DNA from: Gp6-AA40 sp050742535
GTDB taxonomy: Bacteria > Acidobacteriota > Vicinamibacteria > Vicinamibacterales > UBA2999
Assembly: GCA_050742535.1 (NCBI GenBank)
Contig: JBOGIQ010000032.1
Span: 1 to 29,072, forward strand
DNA length: 29,072 bases
Reading direction: 5' to 3'
The notes beneath the pieces are model-generated. The model saw nothing but the letters and a program-made list of their open reading frames with translations, did no database searches and was not told the origin of the DNA. Every line of letters begins with the position of its first letter. Within the stretch, counting starts at the first letter, position 1. This document shows, one piece after another, positions 14,829 to 22,949 of the stretch. The translations under genes were made by a program, and so were the position numbers.

Positions 14829-14923
14829 GCCGCGAGCAGGTGGGCGAAGCCCTGCTGCAGCTTTATCGCGACACACGCAACACCGTCCGCGGCGCAGAGT
14901 GGGAGCGGAAGCTGCGCAACTGA
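14783..14923 (+). pseudogene. 3' remnant of an unidentified gene fused behind the kinase fragment
   Basis: In a different frame from the kinase, MANGKAVNPNAASRMSREQV, GEALLQLYRDTRNTVRGAEW, ERKLRN runs to TGA at 14921-14923. The frame is open further upstream into the kinase segment, and the ATG has no ribosome site. Composition is protein-like, with an amphipathic helix and clean codon usage. I read it as the C-terminus of a lost gene, probably one that stood downstream of the kinase before a deletion. I do not recognise the family. Confidence 0.4.
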
Positions 14924-14963
14924 CCGCAACGATCCCTTCCCACCCGGCCGATTGGAGGGCTCT

Positions 14964-15554
14964 ATGCGCACAGGAATGCTGGCCATGGCGTTTGTCGCCG
15001 CGGCGGCAGCGATGCCAACCGCGACACCGCCTATCACCGACCTCGAGCGTCAACGCCTCGTCGCCCACATGCAGATGACCGCCAGCTGGCTCGAGGACGA
15101 ACTGTCCGCCGTGTCGGCGGCGCAAGCGTCGTTTCGCTCGTCGCCCACCTCCTGGACGATCCTGGAAGTACTCGATCATCTCGTGGTTGTTGGCCCGATC
15201 TACTGGAACGATTTACAGCGCGCCCGGCCAATGGCGGACGGCCGGGCCGGCAGGATGAACGACATCGACGTGCTGTGGTACGGCGTCGATCGGACCTTCC
15301 GTGAGACGGCGCTCAAGAGCGAAGAGCCGGCGCACACACTGAAGGACCTGCCGACGGGGTTGATGGCGTATCGCCGGCAGCACGACAGGCTACTGGAGTA
15401 CGTGCGGACCACGAAAGATGATCTTCGCAACCGCTTCGTGGAGCGGCAGAACAGCGATGCGTATCAATGGGCCTTGCTGATTTCAACGCACGAACAGCGC
15501 CACATTCTCCAGATCCGCGACATCAAGAAACACCCGAAGTATCCGACGCGGTGA
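14964..15554 (+). CDS. DinB-like protein with N-terminal signal sequence
   Basis: 196 residues from ATG 14964, chosen because GGAGG (14954-14958) sits five bases upstream; the frame reaches TTG 14952, which overlaps that site. A signal-like start MRTGMLAMAFVAAAAAM precedes the four-helix DinB bundle. WTILEVLDHLVVVGPIYWND holds the first histidine (DHL), and HEQRHILQIRDIKKH the last pair (HExxHxxQI). Three histidines bind a divalent metal in DinB/YfiT proteins, which often act as thiol-dependent transferases or hydrolases. A predicted export signal is unusual for that fold, although the first ~25 residues could be just a hydrophobic arm. It lies 40 bp after the kinase/remnant scar. Confidence 0.85.
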   Translation: MRTGMLAMAFVAAAAAMPTATPPITDLERQRLVAHMQMTASWLEDELSAVSAAQASFRSSPTSWTILEVLDHLVVVGPIYWNDLQRARPMADGRAGRMNDIDVLWYGVDRTFRETALKSEEPAHTLKDLPTGLMAYRRQHDRLLEYVRTTKDDLRNRFVERQNSDAYQWALLISTHEQRHILQIRDIKKHPKYPTR

Positions 15555-15657
15555 ACGGCGGCAGAGCAGTTTTCGATTCGGTAGCGAACTCTTCGAACAG
15601 AGCGGCGGCCTTCGGCCCGCAGCTCCCGCTGAGCGCGCGGCGATCTCATTGTCCCGC

Positions 15658-15686
15658 CGCAACTCGCCAGGCAAGCCTCGCCGCGG
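15658..15686 (+). repeat. 29-bp inverted repeat, pair A, left arm
   Basis: Begins cgcaactcgccaggcaag and ends cctcgccgcgg. It is the exact reverse complement of 15890-15918; the arms are 203 bp apart. Confidence 0.85.
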
Positions 15687-15889
15687 ACGCCCGGTTCGCG
15701 GCGTGGAAAATCCGGCTCTTCGGCGTGGCCTGACGACGACGCCGTCGCCTTGAATGATCCGTACGACAGCCTTCAAATCGTGTCGGTAACCAGCTGGCTC
15801 GGACGTCAGTGGCAACAGCAGCGGCGTCGGCGCGGCCGTGCCTGCGAGCCGGATTTACCACTTTCGCAGATCACGCCGCTCACAGGGCG

Positions 15890-15918
15890 CCGCGGCGAGG
15901 CTTGCCTGGCGAGTTGCG
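15890..15918 (-). repeat. 29-bp inverted repeat, pair A, right arm
   Basis: Exact reverse complement of 15658-15686. Similarity continues past the arm on the outer side with a one-base shift (gggcg). Confidence 0.85.
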
Positions 15919-15947
15919 CCGCCGCCGCGGCGAGCCCGGTGCGGACG

Positions 15948-15981
15948 AGGCAAGGGCCCCGTGATCAGCGGGGACAATCCC
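15948..15981 (+). repeat. 34-bp inverted repeat, pair B, left arm
   Basis: Contains gggccccgtgatcagcgg and gacaatccc. It matches the reverse complement of 16129-16162 at 32 of 34 positions. Weaker similarity continues inward (aaaacgcgct at 16010-16019 recurs on the other strand near 16110). Confidence 0.85.
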
Positions 15982-16128
15982 TTCGAGCGGCGCGATCAGC
16001 AACGACCGTAAAACGCGCTGCAGGCGCACCACGAGGGTGCGGTGCGGCGCACAGCTCGGTAAAGCTCGGTAGATAAACGTGCCCTTCGCTGCGACAGCCG
16101 GAAGCGCGTTTTTCCGCGCCCAGCGAGC

Positions 16129-16162
16129 GGGATTGTCACCGCTGATCACGGGGCCCTCGCCT
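16129..16162 (-). repeat. 34-bp inverted repeat, pair B, right arm
   Basis: Reverse complement of 15948-15981 with two mismatches; arms are 147 bp apart. Confidence 0.85.
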
Positions 16163-16225
16163 AGCGTATATTTCAATGACGGCAGCCGCCGGCGCGACGT
16201 CCCCTACGGCCGAATCGAAGCCGCT

Positions 16226-17077
16226 CTAGGTCTCTCGCCGGGTCAGGTGCAGTCCAAGGGCCAAGGCTGACGTCTGAACGGCCATACCCGCCTCGCTCAG
16301 CCGCCGCCACACGGCAAAATTCAAATCGCTTTTGAGCGACCCTGCGGTCTTGAGATGTTCAGTGCTCGCGACCTGCAGGTCGAATCGAAGCGCGCTGAGA
16401 CCAACTTCGACGAACTCGACGGCTGGCGCGGGGTCGCGAACAAGCCCGGGATGCGCCGTCGCCGCCGCGACCAGCACCTGACGCACCAGTTCGGGATCCG
16501 ACGCATGCGCGACGTAAAACGACAGGGTGTACGCGGTCAGCTTCCCTGGCCGGCTCCAGTTGGTCACCCGTTCTGAGACAAACTGCGAATTCGGCACGAT
16601 CACGGCCACGCTGGCATCCGTCACGATCGTCGTCGCCCGCGCACCGATCTCGCGCACCTCGCCGATGGCCCCTCCGATTTCGACGCGATCACCGATGCGG
16701 ATTGGACGTTCGAAGAGCAGGATGAGGCCGCTGAAGAAATTGCTCGTGATGTTCTGCAGCCCGAATCCGAGTCCGACGCCGATGGCCCCGACCAGCACGT
16801 TGAGCGACGTCAGATCGATGCCGGAACTCTGGAGAATGACGAGCGTCCCCAGCGTAATGACGATGTAGCGGACGATCGTCGCCACTGCTTCGCGGACGGC
16901 AACGTCGACGCCGCGGCGCGTCAACACGCGGTTCGTCAGCCAGCGGGTGGCTCGACGTGTTCCCCATACCAGCACGGAAATCAGGAAGAGAACGGTGAGC
17001 AGTTTGAACGGAGTGACGGCGCTGCCGCCGATCCCGGAGTTCAGAAATGTCCAGGCGCGGCCGAGGAAGGCCTGCAT
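16226..17077 (-). CDS. Small-conductance mechanosensitive channel, MscS family
   Basis: 283 residues, close to classical MscS. Three membrane helices: residues ~22-40 (PFKLLTVLFLISVLVWG), ~64-85 (VATIVRYIVITLGTLVIL) and the pore-lining TM3 with VGAIGVGLGFGLQNITSNFF, whose Gly/Ala packing is diagnostic. The cytoplasmic beta domain follows (LLFERPIRIGDRVEIGG, VIVPNSQFVSERVTNWS), then the alpha/beta basket. It opens under membrane tension to release solutes on osmotic downshift. ATG 17075-17077 lies 4 bp after the stop of the DUF3943 gene, so both are almost certainly co-transcribed and perhaps coupled. Confidence 0.95.
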   Translation of the reverse strand: MQAFLGRAWTFLNSGIGGSAVTPFKLLTVLFLISVLVWGTRRATRWLTNRVLTRRGVDVAVREAVATIVRYIVITLGTLVILQSSGIDLTSLNVLVGAIGVGLGFGLQNITSNFFSGLILLFERPIRIGDRVEIGGAIGEVREIGARATTIVTDASVAVIVPNSQFVSERVTNWSRPGKLTAYTLSFYVAHASDPELVRQVLVAAATAHPGLVRDPAPAVEFVEVGLSALRFDLQVASTEHLKTAGSLKSDLNFAVWRRLSEAGMAVQTSALALGLHLTRRET

Positions 17078-17081
17078 CTGT

Positions 17082-18494
17082 CTACCGTGCTGTGCCGAAG
17101 CCGCCTGCGCCGAGGAAGGTATAGAAGACCCCGACGGTCGATTGCGCGCGCGTCTGGTCCGGCAGCTCGAGGTAGTCGGAACTGCGCCCGGCGCGTTGAT
17201 AGGTGAGTGCGAGGCCGTGCTTTCCAGCGAGGCGGACGGCGAACCAGGCGTCGCCGACGAAGATCAAATCGCGCTGGACAGTGCCGATCCCGCCGCCGAA
17301 CCCGCCGATGCCGCTGACGAAGTACTCGCGCGCGGTCAAATCCACGGCGGCGCGGCTGCCGCCGATCAATCGCAGGTTCAACAGTGCCTGCGGAGCAACA
17401 CCGTAATGGAAGTCGTCGGTCTGGTCCTCTGCAAACGACGCGACGTAGCCTACGCCCGCAAGCGCGGACGTCTGCAGCACGAGCGGCCCGGCCATCGGTG
17501 CCTGCAGCGTCGTGCCGAACGAGGCGGCCGTGCTCGAGAAGCGAAAGTCGGCCGGCGAGAAATAGTCGTACGTGCCGTAAAGGCCCCAGATGCCACCGAA
17601 GCGTCCCGCGCCGTAGTCGGTCCCGGCAAGCAGGCCGCGCGTCGACAGATGTTCCAGTCCGTCGCCCGAGACGCTGCTCTCGATCCTGAAGTAATCGAAC
17701 GGGCGCTCATGGCGAGAGCTGGCGTTTCCGGGATACCCGTGGTCCATCGACAACGCGAGACGCGGCTGGTCCACGGCAAGCGAGTATCCGGATGGGGAAC
17801 GGTCGGACGGAATGGCCGTGACGCCGAACTGCACGCGGATATCCGAGAACGGCACGGCGTCGGATCTGGGCGATCCCGCGGGAGTTCCGACGAGCAGATG
17901 ATTGATGCCTGTCGGCGGGGACGCCAGCACTGCCGCCAGTTTTCTCCAGGCGCCCGGCCGATCGTCAGCACGGTCCAGGAGGAGACGGGAGATGCGAAAG
18001 AGCGGTTCGCCCAGAAACGAGCCGGCGATGCCGCTGGCAATCTGATCGTTGGCGGACGGCGCCGTGGTCTCGCCGGCGATTTCCCAGAGCGCGCTCCCGG
18101 CAAACGTATAGACCGCCGATGGCCAGTAGCCCAGGCCGTTCGAACGGGCGATCCCGTGATACATCGCCCCCTGGTAGGGGTGCCCGAACTGATTGACCTG
18201 GAACGGATCGTCGTCCACGACCCATGGACCGCGCAGATTGCGACGGATCGACTCCGGCGTCACCCTGAAGGTCTCCGGCTCGAGCAGGAAACTGCCTGCG
18301 CGATTGATGCCGACGTCCATCGCGACGATCTCGACTACCGGAAGCACGTAGCTTTTGTGGCCACGATCGCCCTGCTGCAGGGCGGCTTCATCTTGTTGCG
18401 GCAGGGAAGTCCGCGTGGCCGCGCGCTGCGCGCACGCGGCGTTCAGTCCGCACGCGAGCACGGTGGCAAGCACCCAGCCGCTGGCCGAGGTCAT
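17082..18494 (-). CDS. DUF3943 outer-membrane protein
   Basis: 470 residues from ATG 18492-18494; the frame extends to TTG 18602 but that part lacks a signal. Signal peptide MTSASGWVLATVLACGLNAA, then the DUF3943 core: VDDDPFQVNQFGHPYQGAMY, HGIARSNGLGYWPSAVYTFA, GSALWEIAGE, NDQIASGIAGSFLGEPLFRI. The C-terminal half alternates short hydrophobic strands and turns (LSMDHGYPG, YDYFSPADFRFSSTAASFGT, LVLQTSALAGVGYVASF) and ends in GAGGFGTAR, consistent with an outer-membrane barrel. Function of the family is not established. It precedes the mechanosensitive channel by 4 bp, an operon that hints at an envelope-stress or permeability role; that is inference. Confidence 0.9.
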   Translation of the reverse strand: MTSASGWVLATVLACGLNAACAQRAATRTSLPQQDEAALQQGDRGHKSYVLPVVEIVAMDVGINRAGSFLLEPETFRVTPESIRRNLRGPWVVDDDPFQVNQFGHPYQGAMYHGIARSNGLGYWPSAVYTFAGSALWEIAGETTAPSANDQIASGIAGSFLGEPLFRISRLLLDRADDRPGAWRKLAAVLASPPTGINHLLVGTPAGSPRSDAVPFSDIRVQFGVTAIPSDRSPSGYSLAVDQPRLALSMDHGYPGNASSRHERPFDYFRIESSVSGDGLEHLSTRGLLAGTDYGAGRFGGIWGLYGTYDYFSPADFRFSSTAASFGTTLQAPMAGPLVLQTSALAGVGYVASFAEDQTDDFHYGVAPQALLNLRLIGGSRAAVDLTAREYFVSGIGGFGGGIGTVQRDLIFVGDAWFAVRLAGKHGLALTYQRAGRSSDYLELPDQTRAQSTVGVFYTFLGAGGFGTAR

Positions 18495-18686
18495 GGCGGC
18501 CGCGGGTGCATCGCGCGTGCCAGTAATTGACGGCTGTGGCGCTCCAGACCTCAGCAGTCGCGAGTCGTCAGGTAGATTCCAGCGCTGCTGAACGTGATGC
18601 AAAGCCCCGAGCGGGAACTGCCGAAAAGCTCCTCACAGGGAATCGCTCTCGTTCTTGAAATACACACTCAGAGGAGAGGGGTGATC

Positions 18687-18818
18687 ATGGGGTTCTTGGT
18701 ACTGTTGATCGTCGCCATCGGGACGACGATGCTCGCCGTCAGTGCAGCGACGGGCATTCTGCACCTCCTCTTTCAGTTCATGGACGTAGGAAGTAGGAGC
18801 TCCTCCTCGGTCACCTGA
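18687..18818 (+). CDS. 43-residue single-pass membrane peptide
   Basis: ATG 18687 follows the strong purine tract AGAGGAGAGG (18670-18679) by seven bases. The peptide MGFLVLLIVAIGTTMLAVSA, ATGILHLLFQFMDVG is one hydrophobic helix of about 25 residues with a short Ser-rich tail and TGA at 18816-18818. The frame is open up to 18594, but the ribosome site and hydrophobic start fix this ATG. It is divergent from the DUF3943 gene (193 bp between starts). I recognise no family. It could be a regulatory membrane peptide or a toxin-like small protein, and no antitoxin ORF is evident. Confidence 0.6.
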   Translation: MGFLVLLIVAIGTTMLAVSAATGILHLLFQFMDVGSRSSSSVT

Positions 18819-19315
18819 CCACACGAACGATCAAAAAAATCTGCGCGTGAGTGCACGAATCTGCTTGACACTCATAGTACGCAGATCTAGAGTTCGCGTC
18901 CTGCGCGCGCCGCATAGGCACGAGCCAGTTTCAGTGGTTCGCAAACGCGAGGCAGTCACTGCCGGCGCAGTTGTGAGTCCTTCGCAAGAAGAACACGCAG
19001 CGGCCCGGAAGAGACATGAGCGCGGTGGCGAGGACGAAGAACGCAGCGGTTCTCGAACAGTAAGCTGTCGAACACCTCGCCGGTGAAAGATGCGCAAGCG
19101 TCGTTCTCCGGCGGATGCAAAGCGGTTTACTGAGCGAGAGTGCGTTGGTCTTCGGAAGGGAAGACGCGAAAGCGCCTGCCGCCAGCGAACGGCAAGTTCT
19201 CTGTGGCGCGCGTGGCTATGTACGGCGACTGTCAGAGAGTTCGCGGAACACCGTGCAAATGCCTGGACATTCGACGATCGAAACGATTTAGAATGCGCCC
19301 CGGGCTCCCCCACGC
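18819..19315. other. Gene-free 497 bp before the hybrid kinase
   Basis: No credible gene. TTGACA (18865-18870) with TAGAGT 17 bases later looks promoter-like for the plus strand. The same place resembles a heavily decayed tRNA-Met (CTCATAG loop, AGAGTTCGCGTCC T-arm-like, GCGCCGCA end), and its antisense frame (18831-19313) shows the telltale RTRTLDLRTMS. Neither reading is secure. TAGAAT at 19290-19295 could be the -10 of the kinase gene. Confidence 0.45.
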
Positions 19316-22300
19316 ATGTCGGCCGAATGGCACTTTCTCGTCACGCTGAACGAGCGACTGCGTCCCCTCCGGGATCCGGTCGAGATCCAGAGCGTCGTCG
19401 TCCAGCTGATCGCTGAGCATCTCCAGGCGACGCGGGTCCATTACGCGCAGATCCAGGGCAACGAGTTCGTCATCAGGCGGTCGTCTGAAGCTGCCGACGC
19501 CCCGCCATTCCCCGACCGCGGGCCCGTCGCCTTCTTCGGCCAGGCCATCCTCGACACCTGCCGGCGCGGTGAAACCGTGGTCGTCGATGACGCCCGAACC
19601 GACCCGCGGTTGGCGGACACAGACCGCGCCCAGCTGATCGCGAGCGGGATGGCGGCGTTCATCGCCGTGTCGCTGACCAAGGGAGGTCAATGGCTCGCGA
19701 CGTTCTGCGTTCATGCCGCCGCGCGGCACTGGACGAGCGATCAAGTGGCGGTGGTCGAGGTGACCGCTGATCGGCTATGGGGGGCGGGTGAGCGCGTACG
19801 CGTAGAGGAGGCCCTGGGCCGGCAGGCATTCCTGCGCCAGCTGAACGACACCATCCGGCCGCTCGAGGACCCCGCGGGCATTCTCAACGAGGCATGCCGG
19901 CTGCTGGGCACCAAAATGCACGTCAACCGGGTGGTCTTCGCCGAAATCGATGGCGAGGACTGCACGGTCGTCAGCGATTACGTCGATGGCGTCCCCTCGA
20001 TGACCGGACGTTTTCCCTGGTCGAAATTCACTGGCAGCCGCACCGCGGACATCCTGCACGGCGGGACGCTGCTCGCCAACGACACGTCCATCGAACCGCA
20101 CACCGCCTCCGAGCGCGAGGCGCTGCAGACCGGTGGCATCGGCGCGTATCTCTTTTCACTACTGGTCAAGGGCGGGCGGTTCGTCGGGGCTTTCGGCGTG
20201 CACAGCCGCGAGCCTCGCGTGTGGACTCCCGAGGAGATCGCGCTGGTGCAGGATGTCGCCGATCGGATCTGGGCGACGCTCGAGCATCGCAAGGCCGAAG
20301 CCGATCTCCGCACCAATGAAGAACGGCTGGCGTTTCTTCTTCGGCTCAACGACGCGCTCCGGCCGCTGAGCGACCCCGGGGAGGTGCAGGAGATCGCTGC
20401 GCGGTATCTGGGTGAGTACCTTGGTGCCAACCGCGTCAGCTATGTGGAGTTCGATGGCGACCAGTACTCGATTCACCGCGAGTACGCACGCGGTGTCCCG
20501 TCGCGCCTCGAGCAAGGACGGGGGCTTTACCTGCGCGATGAGCTGCGTGAGGCCCTGCTGCGCGGCGAGACGCTCGTCGTCAACGACGCGGAGACAGAAC
20601 CACGAATCAGCGACGACAACCGCGCGGCACTGCGGTCGCGGTACGTCACGGCGTTCGTCTGGGCGTCGCTGCACAAGAGCGGTCGGATAGTCGCCCTCTT
20701 GGGCGTCAGTCAAGCCAGGGCGCGCGTCTGGACCGCCGACGAGGTCGCGCTCGTTCGCGACGTTGCCGAACGGACCTGGGACGCCGTCGAGCGCACGCGG
20801 GCCGAAGCGCTGCTCCGCGATCAGCAGCACCAGCTCCGCCTCGCGCTCGAAGCATCGGCCGGCGCCTCCTGGACGTGGGTTGCCGCGACCAATCAAGTCA
20901 CATGGGACGACCGATTTCGTCCGTTGTACGGCTTTGCGCCCGACGAACCGGCATCGCCCGACACGTGGGCCGCGCGCGTGCATGACGACGATCGCCCACG
21001 AATGCTCGCCCTGCGCGAGGAGATGTGGACGTCGAAAACGAAGGATTCGTGGGAGAGCACGTACCGGATCGTGCGCCCCGATGGAACGATTGCGTGGATC
21101 CAGAGCCGCGGCCGCGTCGATCGAGACGCCAAAGGCGAGGTCACGCGGCTCACCGGCCTCGATCTCGACTTCAACCAGCACCACCACCTGGAGGAGATGC
21201 TGCAGGCGCTCCGCGACGAGGAGCACGATCGCACGCTGCGCACGCTGCTCGAGACCGCCGCGCAGGGCATCCTGTCCGTTGATGCCGCCGGTCTGATCGC
21301 CACCGCCAACCCTGCGCTCGAGACGATGTTCGGCTGGGGCGCCGGTGAGTTGATCGGCCGCAGCGTCGAAGAGCTGCTGCCGTTGAGATTCCGCGACGCG
21401 CACGTGCGGCATCGCATCGGGTATTTTGCTGCGCCGCGTGCCCGTCTGATGGGCGGCGGACTCGATCTCGTCGGCCGTCGGAAGGACGGCTCGACCTTCG
21501 CCATCGAAGTCAGCCTGAATCACGTCCAGACGCCGGGCGGCGGACGCACGTTCGCATTCGTGACCGACATCGCCGATCGTCAGGCCGCGCGGCTGGCGCT
21601 GCAGGAGCGTACAGCCGAACTGGAATACCGGACGACGCAGCTGCGCCAGATGGCGTCGGATGTGACGCTGGCCGAACAGCATGCGCGCGAGCAGATTGCC
21701 AAAACACTGCACGACGGGCTGCAGCAGCAGCTGGTCATCGCCGCGCTGCATCTCGACCAGCAGCTTTCGCGCGATCGCGACGCCGGCACCGCGCCGAACG
21801 ATCTGGTCGCCGAGGCGAAGCGCCAGCTCGACGAGGCGATCGCCGCCGCCCGGTCGCTGAGCTTCGAGTTGTATCCGCCCGTGCTGCAGCTGGCCGGACT
21901 GCCTCCGGCGATGGCGTGGCTGGCGAACTGGATGTACGCCAAGTACAGGCTTCCGGTCCGGGTCACCGCGGACCCGCGCGCCGATTCCGCGCGGAAAGAC
22001 GTGCGAACGCTTCTCTACGAATCCGTCAGGGAAGTCATTTTCAACGCCGTCAAGCATGCGCAGGCGGATCGGGTCACGTTGGACCTCGCGCTCGACGACG
22101 ACGACCAGCTGCGCATCACCATTTCGGATGAGGGGATTGGCTTCGACCCAGCACGACTCGACGACCGGTCGAAGTCCGGCCAGGTGGGCTGGGGGCTCTT
22201 CAGCATCCGCGAGCGGCTCACATTACTCGGCGGCCGCTGCGAGATCGAGAGCGTGCCCGGCGCGGGAACGCGCGTGCAGCTCGTCGCGCCGCGTGGCAAC

Positions 22301-22777
22301 CCACGACCCTTCATCAGCGGCCCGCCAGTAGCGGCCGTCGCGCCCGCCGGCGGGCCATCCGGGGGCGACAAGGGCCGTGCGTCCGTCGACGCGCTGCGGA
22401 TTCTCATCGTCGACGATCACCCGACCGTGCGCAGCACGTACCGCGACATCATCAACAAGCAGCCGCAGCTCTCGGTCGTCGGCGATGCGTCGAACGGCAT
22501 CGAGGCGATCGAGAACGCGCACATGTTGCGGCCCGAGGTCATCCTCATGGACATCGGGATGCCGCACATGGACGGTATCGAAGCGACGGTGCGCATTCGC
22601 GCCGAGCTCCCCGAGATCAGGATTCTCGGCCTGTCGATGCAGCCTCGCAGCGCGGCCGCCCAGGCGATCGAGCAGGCCGGGGCGGAGGCTTTTTTCGTCA
22701 AGGGCGTCGACACGCAGCGCCTGATCGAGCATCTGCTGGTCGTCCACGCGTCGCGCGCCGCCGGGCAGCATTCCTGA
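19316..22777 (+). CDS. Hybrid sensor histidine kinase: GAF-GAF-GAF-PAS-PAS-HisKA_3-HATPase-receiver
   Basis: 1153 residues, soluble. Three GAF domains (~5-155, 175-330, 340-495) each open with the same signature FLxxLNxxLRPLxDP, so they arose by tandem duplication. PAS1 (~505-625) includes WTWVAATNQVTWDDRFRPLY; PAS2 (~640-760) includes GILSVDAAGLIATANPALE. The NarL/DesK-type HisKA_3 has KTLHDGLQQQL with His799. The ATP-binding domain shows N910 (NAVKHA), DEGIGFD and GLFSIRERL. The C-terminal receiver (ILIVDDHP, phospho-acceptor D1079 in MDIGMP, and FVKG) has no DNA-binding output. It probably senses a cytosolic ligand or light and relays phosphate to an unlinked regulator. ATG 19316 has no clear ribosome site. 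Confidence 0.95.
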   Translation: MSAEWHFLVTLNERLRPLRDPVEIQSVVVQLIAEHLQATRVHYAQIQGNEFVIRRSSEAADAPPFPDRGPVAFFGQAILDTCRRGETVVVDDARTDPRLADTDRAQLIASGMAAFIAVSLTKGGQWLATFCVHAAARHWTSDQVAVVEVTADRLWGAGERVRVEEALGRQAFLRQLNDTIRPLEDPAGILNEACRLLGTKMHVNRVVFAEIDGEDCTVVSDYVDGVPSMTGRFPWSKFTGSRTADILHGGTLLANDTSIEPHTASEREALQTGGIGAYLFSLLVKGGRFVGAFGVHSREPRVWTPEEIALVQDVADRIWATLEHRKAEADLRTNEERLAFLLRLNDALRPLSDPGEVQEIAARYLGEYLGANRVSYVEFDGDQYSIHREYARGVPSRLEQGRGLYLRDELREALLRGETLVVNDAETEPRISDDNRAALRSRYVTAFVWASLHKSGRIVALLGVSQARARVWTADEVALVRDVAERTWDAVERTRAEALLRDQQHQLRLALEASAGASWTWVAATNQVTWDDRFRPLYGFAPDEPASPDTWAARVHDDDRPRMLALREEMWTSKTKDSWESTYRIVRPDGTIAWIQSRGRVDRDAKGEVTRLTGLDLDFNQHHHLEEMLQALRDEEHDRTLRTLLETAAQGILSVDAAGLIATANPALETMFGWGAGELIGRSVEELLPLRFRDAHVRHRIGYFAAPRARLMGGGLDLVGRRKDGSTFAIEVSLNHVQTPGGGRTFAFVTDIADRQAARLALQERTAELEYRTTQLRQMASDVTLAEQHAREQIAKTLHDGLQQQLVIAALHLDQQLSRDRDAGTAPNDLVAEAKRQLDEAIAAARSLSFELYPPVLQLAGLPPAMAWLANWMYAKYRLPVRVTADPRADSARKDVRTLLYESVREVIFNAVKHAQADRVTLDLALDDDDQLRITISDEGIGFDPARLDDRSKSGQVGWGLFSIRERLTLLGGRCEIESVPGAGTRVQLVAPRGNPRPFISGPPVAAVAPAGGPSGGDKGRASVDALRILIVDDHPTVRSTYRDIINKQPQLSVVGDASNGIEAIENAHMLRPEVILMDIGMPHMDGIEATVRIRAELPEIRILGLSMQPRSAAAQAIEQAGAEAFFVKGVDTQRLIEHLLVVHASRAAGQHS

Positions 22778-22789
22778 CTCTTCTGTGAA

Positions 22790-22811
22790 AGGCCGACCTC
22801 AAGGTCGGCCT
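22790..22811. repeat. Hairpin after the hybrid kinase (terminator- or REP-like)
   Basis: Perfect 9-bp stem aggccgacc / ggtcggcct with TCAA loop, 13 bases past the kinase stop. No T-tract follows (CTACCGCG), so it resembles a REP-type intergenic hairpin more than an intrinsic terminator; it may still stabilise the 3' end. Confidence 0.6.
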
Positions 22812-22864
22812 CTACCGCGCTACGGCACGGGACATGCGAGCACAACCGTGCTGCCGGTACGGGA

Positions 22865-22886
22865 GGCGAGCCTGACAAGGCTTGCC
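22865..22886. repeat. REP-like hairpin ggcgagcc / ggcttgcc
   Basis: 8-bp stem with one G-T pair and a 6-base loop. The stem sequence matches the hairpin at 27158-27178 and resembles pair A at 15658-15686 (gccaggcaagcctcgcc). A dispersed intergenic repeat family is likely. Confidence 0.5.
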
Positions 22887-22949
22887 CCACGATCACGTGA
22901 CTCGCGTGACCTTACGCATCCCGGATGAACGTGCAGCGAGGAGAGAACG

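Larger units (their letters stand above)
15555..16225. other. Gene-free 671 bp with two long inverted-repeat pairs
   Basis: No credible gene. The open frames here (15483-15815, 15646-15861 and 15880-16176, all minus) read through the repeats and have Arg/Ala/Pro-rich, domain-free translations. The stretch is organised by a perfect 29-bp inverted pair (15658-15686 with 15890-15918) and a 34-bp pair with two mismatches (15948-15981 with 16129-16162). There is also a short tandem agctcggta doublet near 16053-16072. It separates the DinB-like gene (plus) from the MscS gene (minus), whose 3' ends face each other. Confidence 0.7.

Noticed and set aside
15880..16176. Minus-strand 98-codon ORF (MKYTLGEGPVISGDNP...)
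   Set aside because: It is made largely of the two arms of inverted pair B, so the reading frame follows from repeat structure rather than protein selection.
18831..19313. Minus-strand 160-codon ORF ending GARRTRTLDLRTMS...
   Set aside because: Arg/Ser-rich, no domain, no ribosome site, and its end looks like another antisense-tRNA artefact.
20159..22057. Minus-strand 632-codon ORF opposite the hybrid kinase
   Set aside because: Long only because GC-rich coding DNA leaves antisense frames open; composition is Arg/Gln/His-rich with no recognisable domain.
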